A stretch of 64,000 bases of DNA from Sphingomonas sp. AR_OL41 (GTDB taxonomy: Bacteria > Pseudomonadota > Alphaproteobacteria > Sphingomonadales > Sphingomonadaceae). This document shows positions 8,268 to 19,528 of the stretch, piece by piece. Position 1 is the first letter of the stretch. The number at the start of each line of letters is the position of its first letter. Below the pieces are notes generated by a model that had not been told where the DNA came from, searched no databases, and saw only the letters and a program-made list of their open reading frames with translations. The stretch covers positions 1 to 64,000 of the forward strand of contig NZ_JARYTI010000022.1 of the NCBI RefSeq assembly GCF_029911635.1, read 5' to 3'. Position numbers and translations under genes: made by a program.

Positions 8268-9485
8268 ATGGCGACCGCCGCCGATTTCGACCGCCCCGCC
8301 GACGCCCTTGAGAGCTTTCGCGCCGAGGTGCGTGCCTGGCTCGACGCCAATTTTCCGTCCGCGCTGAAGGGCAAGGACAATGCGATGTCGGCGATCGAGG
8401 GTCCAACCGACCTCTCCGCCGACGAAGCGGCGTGGAAAAAGGCGATGGGCGACAAGGGCTGGGGCGTGCCGACCTGGCCGGCGGCTTATGGCGGTGGCGG
8501 GCTCGACCGCGCCCAGGCGCGTGTCTTGCAGCACGAAATGGACCGGATCGGCGCGTGGAACCCGATCGGCGGCATGGGCGTGATGATGTTCGGCCCGACA
8601 TTGCTCGAATATGGCAATGAGGCGCAGAAGCAGGAGCATATCCGCGCCATCGCCAAGGGCGAGGTGCGCTGGTGCCAGGGCTATTCGGAGCCCGGCGCAG
8701 GCTCCGACTTGGCGAGCCTGCAGATGTTCGCCGAGGACAAGGGCGACCATTATCTCGTCAATGGCCAGAAGACCTGGACCTCGGGTGGGCAATGGGCCGA
8801 CAAATGCTTCGCGCTGGTGCGGACCGACAAATCGAAAAAGCATGAAGGCATCAGCTTCCTGCTGATCGACATGACCTCGCCGGGTGTCGAGGTGAAGCCG
8901 ATCCGGCTGATTTCGGGTTCGTCGCCCTTCTGCGAAACCTTCTTCACCAATGTCGCAGTGCCCAAGGAAAATCTCGTCGGGCGCGAGGGCGAGGGCTGGA
9001 CGATCGGCAAGCGCCTGCTCCAGCATGAACGGCAGAACCTGTCGGGCGGCGGGTCGACCGCGGCGCGGCTGTTCGGCGGCACGCCGCTGGCGCAGCTCGC
9101 CAAGCAATATCGCGGCGAGGATGACGGCAAGATCGCCGACAGCGACCTGCGCATGCGCATCGTGCGCCAGGACATGGACAGCCGCGCGTTCGCGCTGACG
9201 CTGCGCCGCGCGGCGCTGGAGGCCAAGTCCAACCAGGGCCCGTCGGCGACGACCTCGATCATGAAGAATGTCGGCGCGCGCATCACCCAGGACAAGGCCG
9301 AGCTCGGGATCGAGATCATGGGCATGAACGGGTTGGGCTGGGAAGGCGAGGGCTTCAGCGAGGCCGAGCTGGCGCAGACCCGCACCTGGCTGTGGGGCAA
9401 GGCCGTCTCGATCTATGGCGGCTCAAGCGAAATCCAGAACAATGTGATCGCCAAGCGCATCCTCGGGATGCTCGATCACCAATAA
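8268..9485 (+). CDS. Acyl-CoA dehydrogenase (FadE-type), subunit 1
   Basis: A 405-aa flavoprotein predicted to introduce the alpha-beta double bond in an acyl-CoA. The FAD/substrate region WCQGYSEPGAGSDLASLQ and the C-terminal YGGSSEIQNNVIAKRILGM are diagnostic. The position that is the catalytic Glu in MCAD-type enzymes (YEGT) reads YGG here, so the base must lie elsewhere or in a partner subunit. The ATG at 8268 is supported by AGGAG six bases upstream. A second dehydrogenase gene follows after 116 bp on the same strand. Paired FadE genes of this kind are known to form heteromeric enzymes for bulky substrates such as sterol side chains. Confidence 0.93.
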   Translation: MATAADFDRPADALESFRAEVRAWLDANFPSALKGKDNAMSAIEGPTDLSADEAAWKKAMGDKGWGVPTWPAAYGGGGLDRAQARVLQHEMDRIGAWNPIGGMGVMMFGPTLLEYGNEAQKQEHIRAIAKGEVRWCQGYSEPGAGSDLASLQMFAEDKGDHYLVNGQKTWTSGGQWADKCFALVRTDKSKKHEGISFLLIDMTSPGVEVKPIRLISGSSPFCETFFTNVAVPKENLVGREGEGWTIGKRLLQHERQNLSGGGSTAARLFGGTPLAQLAKQYRGEDDGKIADSDLRMRIVRQDMDSRAFALTLRRAALEAKSNQGPSATTSIMKNVGARITQDKAELGIEIMGMNGLGWEGEGFSEAELAQTRTWLWGKAVSIYGGSSEIQNNVIAKRILGMLDHQ

Positions 9486-9525
9486 TCACGGTTAGCCCTC
9501 GCAGGAGGAGGGCGGAGAGGGGGTG

Positions 9526-9558
9526 GCGTGGGGACCGGTCGCAGAGCCGGCCCCACGC
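9526..9558 (+). terminator. Hairpin between the two acyl-CoA dehydrogenase genes
   Basis: GCGTGGGG-A-CCGG at 9526-9538 pairs with CCGG-CCCCACGC at 9547-9558, a strong 12-bp stem with one bulged base and an 8-nt loop, followed by CGCCTTTCC. The weak T run makes this either an attenuating intra-operon terminator or an RNA-stabilising hairpin. It could set different expression of the upstream and downstream subunits. Confidence 0.5.
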
Positions 9559-9601
9559 GCCTTTCCCCGATACAGCAAGAGATTTGGGCAGGGAAACGAC
9601 G

Positions 9602-10669
9602 ATGGCCGTACTCAACGACGAACAGGTGATGCTGCGCGACATGGCGCGCGAATGGGCCGACAACGAGGCGCCCGTCACCGCCTTTCGCAAGCTGCGCAAT
9701 GCCGCCGTGCCGGTCGGATATGATGCCGATGCCTGGCGCGCGCAGGGCGAAATGGGCTGGGCCGGTGTCGTCGTGCCTGAAGCCTATGGCGGGTCGGAAT
9801 TCGGCTTTCTGTCGCTCGGGCTGGTGCTCGAACAGCTCGGCCGCAATCTCGTCGCCACGCCGCTCGCCTCGACCGCCGTCGCGGCGATCGCCATTGCGCT
9901 GGGCGAGGATGCAGCGGCGAAGCAGCAATGGCTGCCCGGCATCGCCTCCGGTGAAATCGTCGCCACGCTCGCGATCGACGAGGGGCCCGTGCACAACCCG
10001 GCCAAGATCGCCGCGTCGGTGACGGGCGGCAAGCTCAGCGGCACCAAAGCCTTTGTCGCGGAAGGCGACAGCGCCCAGCTGTTCGTCGTGGCCGCGACCG
10101 ACGGGCTCTACCTCGTCGCCGGCGACGAAGGTGTGACGCGTTCGACGCGCCATATGGCGGATGCGCGCAGCCACGCCGCGATCAGCTTTGTCGATGCGCC
10201 GGCGACTCGCCTTGGCGGCACTGACCTGACCACGAAGATCATCGATCGCGCCACCGCGGCGACCTGCGCCGAGATGTTGGGCATGGCGCTGCAGGCGTTC
10301 GACACGACCAACGACTATCTCAAGACGCGCGTCCAGTTCGGCCAGACTTTGGCCAGTTTCCAGGCGTTGCAGCACCGCATGGCGAAGATCTTCACCGAGC
10401 TCGAGCTGATGCGCTCGGCGGTCGAGGGCGCGCTCGAGGCGATCGATGCCGGTCGCTCGGACATCGACCAGGCGGCAAGCCTCGCCAAGGCACTGGCCGG
10501 CGATACGCTGCATCTCGCCAGTCGCGAGATGATCCAGCTGCACGGCGGAATCGGCATGACCGACGAGCATGATGCGGGCCTCTATATGAAGCGTGCGGCG
10601 GTGCTGCAGGCGATGTGGGGCAACGCGGCCTATCACCGCGAGCGCTTTGCCCGCCTGAATGGGTATTGA
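9602..10669 (+). CDS. Acyl-CoA dehydrogenase family protein, subunit 2
   Basis: A 355-aa acyl-CoA dehydrogenase homolog, shorter than the neighbour. It has the usual N-terminal helical domain (GEMGWAGVVVPEAYGGSEFG), a degenerate middle domain and the C-terminal QLHGGIGMTDEHDAGLYMKRA. The middle beta domain lacks the flavin-loop motif found in subunit 1 (EPGAGSD), so it probably does not work alone. This is typical of the second subunit of alpha2beta2 acyl-CoA dehydrogenases. ATG at 9602 is chosen because homologs start near the LNDEQVMLRDMAREW helix; the open frame extends further upstream without family support. Substrate unknown. Confidence 0.9.
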   Translation: MAVLNDEQVMLRDMAREWADNEAPVTAFRKLRNAAVPVGYDADAWRAQGEMGWAGVVVPEAYGGSEFGFLSLGLVLEQLGRNLVATPLASTAVAAIAIALGEDAAAKQQWLPGIASGEIVATLAIDEGPVHNPAKIAASVTGGKLSGTKAFVAEGDSAQLFVVAATDGLYLVAGDEGVTRSTRHMADARSHAAISFVDAPATRLGGTDLTTKIIDRATAATCAEMLGMALQAFDTTNDYLKTRVQFGQTLASFQALQHRMAKIFTELELMRSAVEGALEAIDAGRSDIDQAASLAKALAGDTLHLASREMIQLHGGIGMTDEHDAGLYMKRAAVLQAMWGNAAYHRERFARLNGY

Positions 10670-10863
10670 ATCGTCTTTTCCGACCTAAAATTTGAAAGTG
10701 CGTTCTGGCCGATCCGGTGGTTTTAGAATGTTGTCATTTTGGCAACAGCCCTAAAGATACGGTGCTAATGCGCCCGCTGGCCGCTTGACGCTAGGGCAAT
10801 AGCGCGGCAGTTTCGATCCTTCGGTACGGTGGCAAGCAATGTCACGCCCGTGGGGAGAGGATT

Positions 10864-13602
<2,739 letters not shown>

Positions 13603-13623
13603 GCGGTTCGCAAATGAGGGCAG

Positions 13624-13660
13624 GGGGCGTGGCGCGACAAGCGCCGCGCCCCTTTCTCTT
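13624..13660 (+). terminator. Rho-independent terminator after the TonB receptor
   Basis: GGGGCG-T-GGCGC pairs with GCGCC-G-CGCCCC around a GACAA loop and is followed by TTTCTCTT. It lies 22 bp after the receptor stop and 66 bp before the RNase R frame, separating the two transcription units. Confidence 0.8.
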
Positions 13661-13725
13661 GTGGGCGGGCCGTTTCTCACGTGCACGGGAATGACATTCG
13701 CGCACCCGGCGCGTATCGCTGGGTG

Positions 13726-16068
13726 ATGCCCAAACGCCCCCCCGCCGGCCTGCCTACCCGGCAGCAGATCCTCGACTTCATCGTCTCGTCCGACCTGCCG
13801 GCCGGAAAGCGCGAGATCGCGCGTGCCTTCGGGCTGACCGCGCAGGAGAAGATCGCGCTCAAGGCGCTGCTCAAGGACATGGCCGATGAGGGGCTGATCG
13901 ACGGCGGCGGCGGTCGCGCCTTCCACAAGCTGGGCGGCCTTCCCAAGGTCACGGTGCTGCGCATCGTCGATGCCGATGACAGCGGCACGATCTGGGCGAC
14001 GCCCGAGCGCTGGGAAGCCGATACGCCGGCACCGCGGCTGCGCGTGCGTGAGCGCAAGTCGGGCAGTCTCGGCGTCGGCGACCGCATCCTCGCGCGCACC
14101 GAGGAGGCCGGCAAGGGCTGGATCGCGCACCCGATGAAGCAGCTCGCGCGCGGCGAGGAACTGGTGCTCGGCGTGCTGCACGAGGAAGGCGGTCGGCTGT
14201 GGCTGCAGGGCGTCGAGAAGCGCGAGCGGCGCGATTTCCAGGTCTCCGACGCCGGCGGTGCCGAGCCGGGCGATCTCGTGCTGGCGGAAAAGGCCGGGCG
14301 ACCCCCACGCATCACCGTGCGCGTGACCGAGCGGCTCGGCGACCCGTTCGCGCCGCGCAGCTTCTCGCTGATCGCGATCCACAAGCTCGGCATCCCCGAC
14401 GTCTTCGCGCCCGAGACGATCGAGGAAGCGGAGCAGGTGGCGAAGCTTCCCTTAAATCCTCCCCGGAACGGGGAGGGGGACCATCCGAAGGATGGTGGAG
14501 GGGTTTGGAGCGAGTTGCCCGCGCCGCTCGCTCCAGGCCCCTCCACCGCTTCGCGGTCCCCCTCCCCCTCTGGGGGAGGAGCAGAAAGGGAAGACCTCAC
14601 CCACATCCCGATCGTCGCGATCGACCCGGCCGATGCGCGCGACCACGACGATGCGGTATGGGCGGCACCCGACGACGACCCGGCCAATGAGGGCGGGTGG
14701 CAGGCGATCGTCGCGATCGCCGATGTCAGCTTCTATGTCCGTCCGGGCTCGGCGATCGACAAGGATGCGCGGCGGCGCGGCAACAGCGTCTATTTCCCCG
14801 ACCGCGTTGTGCCGATGCTGCCCGAAATCCTCTCGGCCGACGTCTGCTCGCTGAAGGAAGGCGCCGATCGCGCCGCGCTGGTCTGCCATCTGCGGATCGG
14901 CAAGGGCGGCGCGCTGAAGAGCTGGCGCTTCACTCGCGCGGTGGTGCGGATCGCGGCGAACATCGCCTATGAGGATGCGCAGGCGGCGATCGACGGGATG
15001 ATCGAGCATCCGCTGACCGAGACCGCGCTCAAGCCGCTCTGGGCGTGCTGGCGCGCGCTGTACAAGGCACGCGAGGCGCGCGCGCCGCTCGATCTCGACC
15101 TGCCCGAACGCCGCGTCGTGCTCGATGAGAAGGGGCGCATCATGTCGGTCGCACCACGCGAGCGGCTCGACGCGCACAAGCTGATCGAGGATTATATGAT
15201 CGCCGCCAATGTCGCGGCGGCCAAGGCGCTCGAGGCGAAGAAGGCGCCGGTGATGTACCGCGTGCACGAGCCGCCGAGCCGCGAGAAGCTGATCGCGCTG
15301 AAGGATTATCTCGCCACCTTCGGGGTCGAGTTCGCGCTCGGCCAGGTTATTCGACCGGGCACCTTCAATCATATCCTCGACCGCATCGGCGAGGTCGATT
15401 TTCGTCCGCAGGTGATGGAGCAGGTGCTGCGGACCCAGACCCAGGCCTATTATGCGCCGGTCAATGCCGGCCATTTCGGGCTCGCGCTGGGCAGTTACGG
15501 GCACTTCACCTCGCCGATCCGGCGTTATGCCGATCTGCTCGTCCATCGCTCGCTGGTCGCGGCGTATAATCTCGGTCCCGGTGGATTGAGCGCGGGCGAG
15601 GCGGCGGCGATGGAGCAGATCGGGCAGAGCATCTCGACGCTGGAACGCCGCGCGATGGAGGCCGAGCGCGACACGATCGATCGCTATGTCGCAGCCTTCC
15701 TCGCCGAGCGGATCGGCGAGACGGTCGCGGCGCGGATCACCGGCGTGGTCAATTTCGGCGTCTTCGCGACGGTCGAAGGGGTCGGCGGCGACGGGCTGTT
15801 GTCGGTGCGCGACCTCGGCAGCGAATATTTCCGCTTCGATGAGGGCGCGCGCACGCTGACGGGTGAGCATAGCGGCACCGAGTTCGCGCTCGGCCAGCGG
15901 CTCGAACTGCGGCTGGCCGAGGCCAATCCGGTGACCGGCGCGCTGCGCTTCGAACTGGTCGACGCGCCGGCGAGCCGTGGGCGCACCGCGCCGGGCAAGA
16001 AGCCGCATCGCGAGATCAAGCGCCGCGGCCGACCGGCCAATATCCGGCACCAGGGCCGCAAGCGGTGA
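13726..16068 (+). CDS. rnr: Ribonuclease R with in-frame palindromic insertion
   Basis: A 3'-5' hydrolytic exoribonuclease of 780 aa. It has an N-terminal winged helix (TRQQILDFIVSSDLPAGKREIARAFGL), cold-shock-like domains, the RNB domain with catalytic Asp cluster DPADARDHDDAV (about 298-309), and a C-terminal S1 domain (ITGVVNFGVFATVEGVGGDGLL) with a basic tail. ATG at 13726 is preferred over 13681 because the family N-terminus begins PKRPxxGLPTR. Residues ~241-288, between the cold-shock region and the RNB domain (VAK ... REDLTHIP), are encoded by a palindromic repeat (14445-14590) that keeps the frame and lies outside the catalytic motifs. The last base pairs overlap the next gene as GTGA. 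Confidence 0.95.
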   Translation: MPKRPPAGLPTRQQILDFIVSSDLPAGKREIARAFGLTAQEKIALKALLKDMADEGLIDGGGGRAFHKLGGLPKVTVLRIVDADDSGTIWATPERWEADTPAPRLRVRERKSGSLGVGDRILARTEEAGKGWIAHPMKQLARGEELVLGVLHEEGGRLWLQGVEKRERRDFQVSDAGGAEPGDLVLAEKAGRPPRITVRVTERLGDPFAPRSFSLIAIHKLGIPDVFAPETIEEAEQVAKLPLNPPRNGEGDHPKDGGGVWSELPAPLAPGPSTASRSPSPSGGGAEREDLTHIPIVAIDPADARDHDDAVWAAPDDDPANEGGWQAIVAIADVSFYVRPGSAIDKDARRRGNSVYFPDRVVPMLPEILSADVCSLKEGADRAALVCHLRIGKGGALKSWRFTRAVVRIAANIAYEDAQAAIDGMIEHPLTETALKPLWACWRALYKAREARAPLDLDLPERRVVLDEKGRIMSVAPRERLDAHKLIEDYMIAANVAAAKALEAKKAPVMYRVHEPPSREKLIALKDYLATFGVEFALGQVIRPGTFNHILDRIGEVDFRPQVMEQVLRTQTQAYYAPVNAGHFGLALGSYGHFTSPIRRYADLLVHRSLVAAYNLGPGGLSAGEAAAMEQIGQSISTLERRAMEAERDTIDRYVAAFLAERIGETVAARITGVVNFGVFATVEGVGGDGLLSVRDLGSEYFRFDEGARTLTGEHSGTEFALGQRLELRLAEANPVTGALRFELVDAPASRGRTAPGKKPHREIKRRGRPANIRHQGRKR
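14445..14590. repeat. Palindromic intergenic-type repeat inside rnr
   Basis: A nested inverted repeat of about 145 bp. The outer arms 14456-14501 and 14544-14580 are near reverse complements: both read (on one strand) TCCTCCCC...GGGGAGGGGGACC...GGTGGAGGGG. Each arm contains two smaller hairpins; the centre is GGAGCGAGTT...CGCTCGCTCC. It is translated in frame as a Pro/Gly/Ser-rich linker. Confidence 0.8.
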
Positions 16069-16358
16069 ACGCGCCGGTGCGGATCGCCGTGCGGGACAGG
16101 GTCGCCGACGCGCTCGTGACGCGCGGTGCGCTGACGCCGGCGACCGCTATTCCCTATCGAGCAAGCGGACGTGTCGAAAGCTGGTTGTTCGCGCGCCTGC
16201 GCCGGCGTGGCGCTGTCGTCGAGGCGGCGCCGGGGCGCTTCTATCTGCATGTCGCCGCCTATCAGGCGCGGCGCGACGCGCTGGAGCGTCGTGCGCTGCC
16301 GATCGGGCTCGGTGCGCTGGCCCTCGCCGCGTTGATGCTGCTGCTCTATCGCGGTTGA
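16065..16358 (+). CDS. Small membrane protein downstream of rnr
   Basis: A 97-aa protein of unknown function. GTG start overlaps the rnr stop as GTGA, indicating translational coupling. The N-terminal ~70 residues look like a small alpha/beta, winged-helix-like segment (VRDRVADALVTRGALTPATA ... LRRRGAVVEAAPGRFYLHVAAY). A single C-terminal TM helix (about 78-95, LPIGLGALALAALMLLLYRG) would tail-anchor it in the inner membrane with the basic N-domain in the cytoplasm. A role linked to RNase R is suggested only by the coupling. Confidence 0.8.
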   Translation: MNAPVRIAVRDRVADALVTRGALTPATAIPYRASGRVESWLFARLRRRGAVVEAAPGRFYLHVAAYQARRDALERRALPIGLGALALAALMLLLYRG

Positions 16359-16398
16359 CGCATGTCATTCGGTCTGGCGACCGGCGCCGGAAAGCGGA

Positions 16399-17553
16399 TC
16401 AGCCGGCGCGAAAGCTCAACCCGGCATTGGCCTCGAGCCGCTTGATCAGCACCTCGCCCATCAGCGCGCCGGGCGTCCAGATGCCGCCTTCGCCGGCGAC
16501 GTCGTGGACGAGGCACAGGGCGGTCTCGGCGATCATCTTGCTGGTCGAGCCATAGCCGGGGTCGCGATCGCCGGTGACCACAGCCTCGACGCGGCCGCCA
16601 TCGGGCATCTCGCCGATGAACAGGATGTCGTAATAGCCATTGTCGCGCTCCTCCTTCGAGGGGCCTTCGCCGGGCTTGGGGCCCTTGTCGCTGGCGAGCG
16701 GGTTGATCTTGGCGATCGCCTCGGCCGCAGCCTTGCCGATGTCGCCAAGCCCGGCGACGATCATCTCGTCATAGACGAAATCGGCGCCATAAGGCTGGCC
16801 GAGCAGGAAGTTGGTGCGGTGGACGTTCTTGGTGTTGATCGGGGCCATGATGAACGGCGCGACCCATGCCTCGATCGTCCGGTCATATTCGGGCAGCAGG
16901 CCCTTGGGCTGGCTCGGACCATCGAAACCGGGCGCCAACGCGAAAGGGTTGACCAGCAGGCCGAGGATCGAGGGGTGCTTCGCCGCTGCCGCCAGCGTCG
17001 CCTTCAGGCTCGCCGCGGTGCCGCCGGAAAAGCCACCCTGCATCTTGCGCACGCGACACTTCACGCGCGGCGCGGGCTTGCCGAATTTCTGCTTCGCCGC
17101 GTTCTGCAAGGCGAGCACGCCGAGATCGAACGGAATCGAGTCGAAGCCGCACGAGAAGACGATGCGCGCGCCGCTTGCCCGCGCCGCATCCTGATGCGCG
17201 TCGATCATGTGGCGCATCCACGCCGGTTCGCCACATAGATCGACATAGGCGGTGCCCGTCGCGGCGCAGGCTGCGACGAGGTCGTTGCCGTAGAGCTGGT
17301 ACGGCCCGACGGTCGAGATGATGACGGTGGCGCGTTCGCACATCGCCGCGAGGCTGGCGGGATCGTCGGCATTGGCGGTGATCAGCGGCGTGTCGGCGGG
17401 GGCGCCGATCTCGCCGCGTACTTCCTCCAGCTTGGTCAGCGAGCGCCCCGCCATCCCCCAGCGCGGCGCGCCGGTCTGGACGAGATATTCGGCGACCAGC
17501 CGACCGGTGAAACCGGTCGCGCCATAGACGATGATGTCGAACTCGCGGCTCAT
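16399..17553 (-). CDS. Saccharopine-dehydrogenase-like oxidoreductase (trans-acting enoyl reductase type)
   Basis: A 384-aa NAD(P)-binding protein. The Rossmann motif GATGFTG (11-17) opens the protein, followed by TVGPYQLYGNDLVAACAATGTAYVDLCGE, typical of the saccharopine dehydrogenase/homospermidine synthase superfamily. CGFDSIPFDLGV and the long C-terminal insertion match the subgroup related to mycobacterial trans-acting enoyl reductase, which reduces double bonds in polyketide or lipid intermediates. Lysine biosynthesis is not implied. It is monocistronic; the next gene on the same strand starts upstream at 19396. Confidence 0.85.
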   Translation of the reverse strand: MSREFDIIVYGATGFTGRLVAEYLVQTGAPRWGMAGRSLTKLEEVRGEIGAPADTPLITANADDPASLAAMCERATVIISTVGPYQLYGNDLVAACAATGTAYVDLCGEPAWMRHMIDAHQDAARASGARIVFSCGFDSIPFDLGVLALQNAAKQKFGKPAPRVKCRVRKMQGGFSGGTAASLKATLAAAAKHPSILGLLVNPFALAPGFDGPSQPKGLLPEYDRTIEAWVAPFIMAPINTKNVHRTNFLLGQPYGADFVYDEMIVAGLGDIGKAAAEAIAKINPLASDKGPKPGEGPSKEERDNGYYDILFIGEMPDGGRVEAVVTGDRDPGYGSTSKMIAETALCLVHDVAGEGGIWTPGALMGEVLIKRLEANAGLSFRAG

Positions 17554-17608
17554 GGCAATTCCCCTCGCGCTCAGTCTAATCGTTCGATCGGCTAAAGCGC
17601 GAGCGAAA

Positions 17609-19396
17609 TCACGCCGCTTCGTTGAACTGCAAACTCGCCAGCCGCGCGTAAAGGCCGCTCTCGCCGATCAGCGTCTGGTGCGTGCCGCTTTCGACGATCT
17701 TGCCGTCGTTCATGACGATGATCTTGCCCGCCGCGCGCACCGTGGCGAGGCGGTGGGCGATGACCAAGGTGGTGCGGTTTTCCATCAGCCGGTCGAGCGC
17801 CTGCTGGACGAGCTGCTCGCTCTCGGCGTCGAGCGCGCTGGTCGCCTCGTCGAGCAGCAGGATCGGCGCGTCGCGCAGCAGCGCGCGGGCGATCGCGACG
17901 CGCTGGCGCTGGCCGCCCGACAGGCGCGCGCCGCTTTCGCCGAGAAACGTATCGAGCCCCTCGGGCAGCTTGCGCAGGAATTCGGCGGCGTTGGCCGCTT
18001 CGGCTGCCGCCCACAGGCGTTCGTCGCTCGCGCCCCAGTCGCCATAACGCAGATTGTCGCGCGCCGAGGCGCCGAAGATCACCGTCTCCTGCGGCACCAT
18101 CGCGATGCGCTGGCGGATCGCGGCGGGGTCGGCGTCGGGCAGCGGCACGCCGTCGATCAGGATGCGGCCACCCTGCGGATCGTAGAAGCGCTGGATCAGC
18201 TGGAACAGGGTGGTTTTGCCCGCGCCCGACGGTCCGACGACCGCGACCGTTTCGCCCGGCGCGACGGAGAGCGTGAAATCGTGCAGCGCCTGTGCGTCGG
18301 GGCGGCTGGGATAGCGGAACTCGACATGCTCGAAGGCGATCGTGCCGCGCGCCGGCACGGGGAACGGGGTCGGGTTGGCCGGCGCGCGAATTTCCGGCAC
18401 CTCGCGCAGCAGTTCGGCGAGCCGTCCGGCGGCGCCGGCACCGCGTAGCAGATCGCCGTAAACCTCGGTCAGCGAGCCAAAGGCGCTGGCAACGAAGCCG
18501 CCGGTCAGCACGAAGGCGAAGAGCGCGCCGCCGGTCATGTGGCCGGCAAGGACGTCAACCACGCCCTCCCAGATAACCATGGTAATCGAGCCGAAGATCA
18601 GGCCAATGACCAGAGCGGTCATCAGCGCGCGTAGGCGGATGCGACGTTTGGCGGCGGCAAAGGTCGCATCGACCGCGGCGCCGAAGCGCGCCGCTTCCCG
18701 CTTCTCCTGACCGAATGCCTGAACTATCTTCATCGCGCCGAGTGTCTCGACGGCGATCGAGCCGACGTCAGCGACACGGTCCTGAGAGCTGCGCGCGTAG
18801 GTGCGCACGCGGCGACCAAGCACGACGATCGGCATGATGACTACCGGGATCCCCAGCGCGAGCAGCCCGGCGAGTTTCGGCGACAGCGTAAACAGATAAA
18901 TTAGCCCGGCGATGCCAGTGAAGGTGTTGCGCAACGCGACGGAAACCGTCGTGCCGACGACCTGCTCGATCAGTCCGGTATCGGAGGTCATGCGCGAGGC
19001 GAGTTCGGAAGGTCGGTTGTCCTCGAAGAAGCGCGGAGCCAGCGTCAGCAAATGGCCTTGCACTTGGCCGCGAATGTCGGCGACGACGCGCTCGCCGAGC
19101 CACGAAACGAAGTAGAAGCGCACCGCCGTCGCCAGCGCGAGAATCACCACGACACCGAGCAAAAGATGGAACCATGGCGCCACCGCTCCATTGCCCCCCT
19201 CACCGAAACCGTGTTCGAGGACTTTCTGGAATCCCCATGGGATGGTGAGTGTAGCGACGGACGTGCAGATCAGCGACAGCCAGGCGATGGCGATCTGGCG
19301 CGGATAGCGTTTCGCCGAGTCCCACACCATCCGCAGATTGCTCAGGCTGCGCTTGCTGACGGATTCGGGCGGCGACGCGGATACGGTTTCGGCCAT
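17609..19396 (-). CDS. ABC exporter, fused TM and ATPase half-transporter
   Basis: A 595-aa type IV ABC half-exporter (MsbA/LmrA architecture). About six TM helices lie in residues 35-300, with the nucleotide-binding domain from ~350: Walker A GPSGAGKTT (388-396), Q-loop VPQET, signature LSGGQ (492-496), Walker B ILLLDE (512-517) and H-loop IAHRL. It probably works as a homodimer exporting a lipid or drug-like substrate. No obvious RBS precedes the ATG. The gene is divergent from the PHA depolymerase, sharing a 132-bp regulatory region. Confidence 0.93.
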   Translation of the reverse strand: MAETVSASPPESVSKRSLSNLRMVWDSAKRYPRQIAIAWLSLICTSVATLTIPWGFQKVLEHGFGEGGNGAVAPWFHLLLGVVVILALATAVRFYFVSWLGERVVADIRGQVQGHLLTLAPRFFEDNRPSELASRMTSDTGLIEQVVGTTVSVALRNTFTGIAGLIYLFTLSPKLAGLLALGIPVVIMPIVVLGRRVRTYARSSQDRVADVGSIAVETLGAMKIVQAFGQEKREAARFGAAVDATFAAAKRRIRLRALMTALVIGLIFGSITMVIWEGVVDVLAGHMTGGALFAFVLTGGFVASAFGSLTEVYGDLLRGAGAAGRLAELLREVPEIRAPANPTPFPVPARGTIAFEHVEFRYPSRPDAQALHDFTLSVAPGETVAVVGPSGAGKTTLFQLIQRFYDPQGGRILIDGVPLPDADPAAIRQRIAMVPQETVIFGASARDNLRYGDWGASDERLWAAAEAANAAEFLRKLPEGLDTFLGESGARLSGGQRQRVAIARALLRDAPILLLDEATSALDAESEQLVQQALDRLMENRTTLVIAHRLATVRAAGKIIVMNDGKIVESGTHQTLIGESGLYARLASLQFNEAA

Positions 19397-19453
19397 GGGG
19401 AGCGCCTAGCAGGCGCGGGGGCCGGCCTCAACACGGGCTTCACCAAATCCCGC

Positions 19454-19483
19454 TATAATGGCATTATGTTGCATCGCACATAA
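19454..19483 (+). promoter_or_regulatory. phaZ promoter region with overlapping palindromes
   Basis: A perfect TATAAT lies at 19454-19459, about 70 bp before the depolymerase ATG, with no good -35. It is embedded in the palindrome ATAATG-G-CATTAT (19455-19467). This overlaps a second palindrome, TTATGT-N8-ACATAA (19464-19483), whose core TGCATCGCA resembles the TGC-rich sites of the PHA regulator PhaR. Repressor control at the -10 is likely; the identity of the repressor is inference. Confidence 0.5.
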
Positions 19484-19528
19484 TTTGGGTTAGGCTGGCA
19501 GCGACGCATTTTCGGAAAATCAGTATCC

